Positions 62,027 through 64,000 of a stretch of DNA of 64,000 nucleotides are shown here, piece after piece. Source of the stretch: Pseudogulbenkiania sp. MAI-1 (lineage in GTDB: Bacteria; Pseudomonadota; Gammaproteobacteria; Burkholderiales; Chromobacteriaceae); the NCBI RefSeq assembly GCF_000527175.1, contig NZ_AZUR01000001.1, positions 2,766,501-2,830,500 on the forward strand. Direction: 5' to 3'. The notes beneath the pieces were generated by a model. The model was not told the origin of the DNA. It saw nothing but the letters and a program-made list of their open reading frames with translations, and did not search any database. The first letter of the stretch is position 1, and each line of letters begins with the position of its first letter. Position numbers and translations under genes: made by a program.

Positions 62027-62989
62027 ATGGCCCCAAAGCGCGACCTATCCAAGCCCCTCGAAACCGTCTCTTTCCGCTGCAACCCGTGCCGTCACACCTT
62101 CGACGCCGAGCCCTTGCGAGTGGATGAAGAGCCCGAGCTAGAACACCACCCGTTTTCATACGTGGCGGAGTGTCCGCTTTGCGGCGAGGAAGCCGGCCAG
62201 GCGCCGTTCCACAAGGCGCTGGTGAAGGCCTGGGCGAATGCTACGGGACCTCGGACGGCGGCCGGCAAGGCGGCTGTCACGAAAAACATCGAGGGGCACC
62301 CCACTCCGGAGGAGTCGCTACGCACCCGCTTCAACGCGATGAAGCACGGCATGTCAGCCGAGACCGCGCAGTATTTCCCTTCCCGGCCGGGTAAGTACCC
62401 CGCCTGCAGCAGCTGCGACGTCGATCACTCCTACTGCGCCCAGCAGCCGGCCTGCGTCAAACAGACGCAGCTGTTCATGGTCCACCACGCCGCCTTCGAG
62501 CAGCGTAACCCCAAGCACCTGACGCCGATCTACTCCTCCATCCAGGCGAGCATCACCGCGATCATCCAGCAGATCCTGCAGACCATCATCGCCGACGGGG
62601 TGAAGCTCGAGGCGCCGGCCTGGGCCGTGGACCGCGAGGGCAATGTGGTGATCGGGGAGTACCAGGACATCGCCACCGGCCAGACCAAACGCATCATGGA
62701 GGTGAAGGCTCACCCGCTTCTGAAGCCTCTGCAGGAATTCCTGTCCAGGAACAACCTCTCGCTGGCCGACATGGGCATGACGCCGAAGGCGATTGAGCAA
62801 GAGGAACAGCAGATGGGCAAGCTGCAGCCGGGCCAGGGGCAGCCTTCCACGTTGACGCTGGAAGACTTCGCCGCCAAACAGGCCGAATCCCTGCAGGCCT
62901 TGAAGGTGCTGGCCGAGCGTGCCAACGCCCGCAAGCAGCGCGACCCGGTGCTGATCGAGTACCAGCAGCAGAACGGTGACGGCCAGTGA
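62027..62989 (+). CDS. Phage protein with zinc-type Cys motifs, probable small terminase partner
   Basis: 320 residues. Residues 16-60 contain CNPC and CPLC pairs resembling a zinc ribbon, and a second cluster CSSC...C...C lies near residues 126-140. Between them RTAAGKAAVTKNIEGHPTPEE and RTRFNAMKHG resemble the GPKTPEGKA-NALKHG motif of small proteins found beside phage terminases. The C-terminal third is Gln/Glu-rich helical. ATG 62027 chosen; a GTG at 62009 is possible. Overlaps terL by 4 bases. Role as small terminase is inferred from position. Confidence 0.6.
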   Translation: MAPKRDLSKPLETVSFRCNPCRHTFDAEPLRVDEEPELEHHPFSYVAECPLCGEEAGQAPFHKALVKAWANATGPRTAAGKAAVTKNIEGHPTPEESLRTRFNAMKHGMSAETAQYFPSRPGKYPACSSCDVDHSYCAQQPACVKQTQLFMVHHAAFEQRNPKHLTPIYSSIQASITAIIQQILQTIIADGVKLEAPAWAVDREGNVVIGEYQDIATGQTKRIMEVKAHPLLKPLQEFLSRNNLSLADMGMTPKAIEQEEQQMGKLQPGQGQPSTLTLEDFAAKQAESLQALKVLAERANARKQRDPVLIEYQQQNGDGQ

Positions 62990-64000
62990 GCTCCGACCGC
63001 ATCAGCGCCGCGCAGCGTATCAAGATCCAGCACCGGGCCGAGGTGGAGGTGATGCGTTATGCGCGGCCGGACCCGGTGACGGGGATCAAGCCGCATGCTC
63101 TGTGGGCCAAGCACGTGCACAACGTCGACTTGGACGCCATGCAGGTGTTGAAGATGCAGGAGATGGACGACCACGAGAACACGGTCGACTTCTCGTGCCG
63201 GCGGACGGGCAAGACGGCCGTCAAAGAGATGTACGCCCTGGAATTCCTGGCTACCACGCCGTTCCAGGAAGAAGGCATCGTGGCGCCGCGGTTGCAGCAG
63301 AGCCAGACCAACATCACCTATCACCTCGATGCCATCCGGCGCTCCGATATCCTGACCGGCTGGATCGCCTACAAGAGCGGCCGACGCCAGATCGCGGACC
63401 TGAAGTACCAGTTCGCCAACGGCAGCAAGGCCAGTTGCTACGGGATCATGTCGCAGATCGACGGTGACGGCATTTCGTTCGCCTCCCTCGAGGAGACCGA
63501 CGACATGCCGGCCGATCGCCTGTTCTCCCGGTTCCTGCCGATGCTGGGCTCGGCGCGGCGCCTGGGCGTCGACCAGGGCGTGAGCTTCAAGCCACAGATC
63601 CGCATCACCGGGGTGCACAAAGGGGCGGACGTGCTGTCGCACCTGATCGAAACCGGGGGCTATCACATCCTGCCGCCGGTCGACGTGTACCTGGGGATCG
63701 AGCTCGGCATCCTGAACGAGGCCTTCGTGCTAGAGATGCAGAGCCAGCTGCCGGAGGCGGAATACATCCGGCAGTTCTTGTGTGTCAACGCCGCGGCTCA
63801 GAACTGGATCTGGGAGAAGCATATCCGCCGGGCCATGGCGGTGGGGCTCTCGGCCGGGCTGCAGCCGGCCGGGCCGTTGCCCGGGGCGCGGTACCGCAAG
63901 CGCGGGCTGCTGTCGTTTGGGTATGACCATTCCGGCCACGGCGAGAGCGCCCACGCCTCTTGTTCCGCGCTGGTGGTGTGCGAGCAGGTCGGCAACTTCG
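62986..64000 (+). CDS. terL: Phage terminase large subunit, truncated by the window edge
   Basis: Open for 338 codons from GTG 62986 to the window end; the C-terminus is missing. Walker A-type CRRTGKTAVKEM near residue 72 (the R/K-rich variant used by terminases), and a Walker B-like SFASLEETDDM near 160 with paired acidic residues. FGYDHSGHGESAHA near 309 looks like the first Asp of the RNase H-like nuclease domain. It packages phage DNA into proheads. No stop or frameshift within the visible part. Confidence 0.78.
   Translation, partial: MSSDRISAAQRIKIQHRAEVEVMRYARPDPVTGIKPHALWAKHVHNVDLDAMQVLKMQEMDDHENTVDFSCRRTGKTAVKEMYALEFLATTPFQEEGIVAPRLQQSQTNITYHLDAIRRSDILTGWIAYKSGRRQIADLKYQFANGSKASCYGIMSQIDGDGISFASLEETDDMPADRLFSRFLPMLGSARRLGVDQGVSFKPQIRITGVHKGADVLSHLIETGGYHILPPVDVYLGIELGILNEAFVLEMQSQLPEAEYIRQFLCVNAAAQNWIWEKHIRRAMAVGLSAGLQPAGPLPGARYRKRGLLSFGYDHSGHGESAHASCSALVVCEQVGNF

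Larger units (their letters stand above)
61888..64000 (+). mobile_element. Prophage (left end), continuing past the window
   Basis: From here the DNA carries phage packaging genes: a small-terminase-position gene and the large terminase, overlapping by a GTGA. No integrase, repressor or clear attachment site is visible. The exact boundary is unknown; I place it after the terminator at 61887 because the sequence 61888-62026 has no gene and the next two genes are phage-like. Confidence 0.6.

Overview
The window is a GC-rich (roughly 65 percent by eye), gene-dense stretch of a Gram-negative chromosome. Gene content and order point to a betaproteobacterium of the order Neisseriales, most likely Chromobacteriaceae (Chromobacterium or Pseudogulbenkiania-like). 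The basis is the rimP-nusA-infB-rbfA-truB-rpsO-pnp block, an alpha/beta arginine succinyltransferase operon, a Dnr/NnrS nitric-oxide locus, a PilU ATPase and several palindromic intergenic repeats. The taxonomic call is an inference, not the result of a search. No rRNA, tRNA or CRISPR array was recognised.

Layout. 1-7.2 kb: an edge-truncated conserved protein, pseudouridine synthases RluF and TruC, the methyltransferase RlmJ, a candidate noncoding RNA at about 1841-2075, and a compact operon encoding a membrane-only CPA2 antiporter, a GCS2-type carboxylate-amine ligase and a class I amidotransferase-like hydrolase. 7.2-12.2 kb: cysDN for sulfate activation and a divergent pseudokinase-HDOD-GAF signalling protein. 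12.4-19.8 kb: a complete valine catabolic set (acyl-CoA dehydrogenase, enoyl-CoA hydratase, 3-hydroxyisobutyryl-CoA hydrolase, MmsB, MmsA) with a 3-hydroxyacyl-CoA dehydrogenase, preceded by palindromic TTTACGTAAA operators and interspersed with small inverted-repeat elements. 19.9-22.4 kb: a lipoprotein endonuclease I, a CinA-type protein and a DUF218 membrane protein. 22.4-26.0 kb: livHMGF branched-chain amino acid permease genes. 26.4-32.6 kb: the astC-aruF-aruG-astD-astB arginine succinyltransferase operon, lacking astE here. 32.7-35.0 kb: a Dnr-type regulator divergent from nnrS and a DUF2249 gene, with an FNR-type box between them.

35.1-44.1 kb holds the translation and RNA-decay operon on the minus strand, punctuated by hairpins (rimP leader, infB-rbfA, rpsO-pnp leader). 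44.3-49.5 kb: fadD, pilU, an ArsC/YffB-like gene, dapE and a MarC family gene. 49.6-54.7 kb, minus strand: hrcA, mltB and dnaX-ybaB-recR. 54.9-59.6 kb: recA-recX, an SRPBCC protein and alaS. 59.9-61.7 kb: crcB and an LCAT-like lipoprotein. From about 62.0 kb to the right edge the DNA is prophage: a zinc-motif protein in the small-terminase position, then a large terminase truncated by the window end.

Together the genes are mainly core housekeeping plus amino-acid catabolism (arginine, valine) and branched-chain amino acid uptake. The less usual material is regulatory and structural: embedded terminators, leader hairpins, dispersed palindromic repeats, a candidate structured RNA, a degenerate kinase fused to HDOD, and the antiporter-ligase-hydrolase operon.
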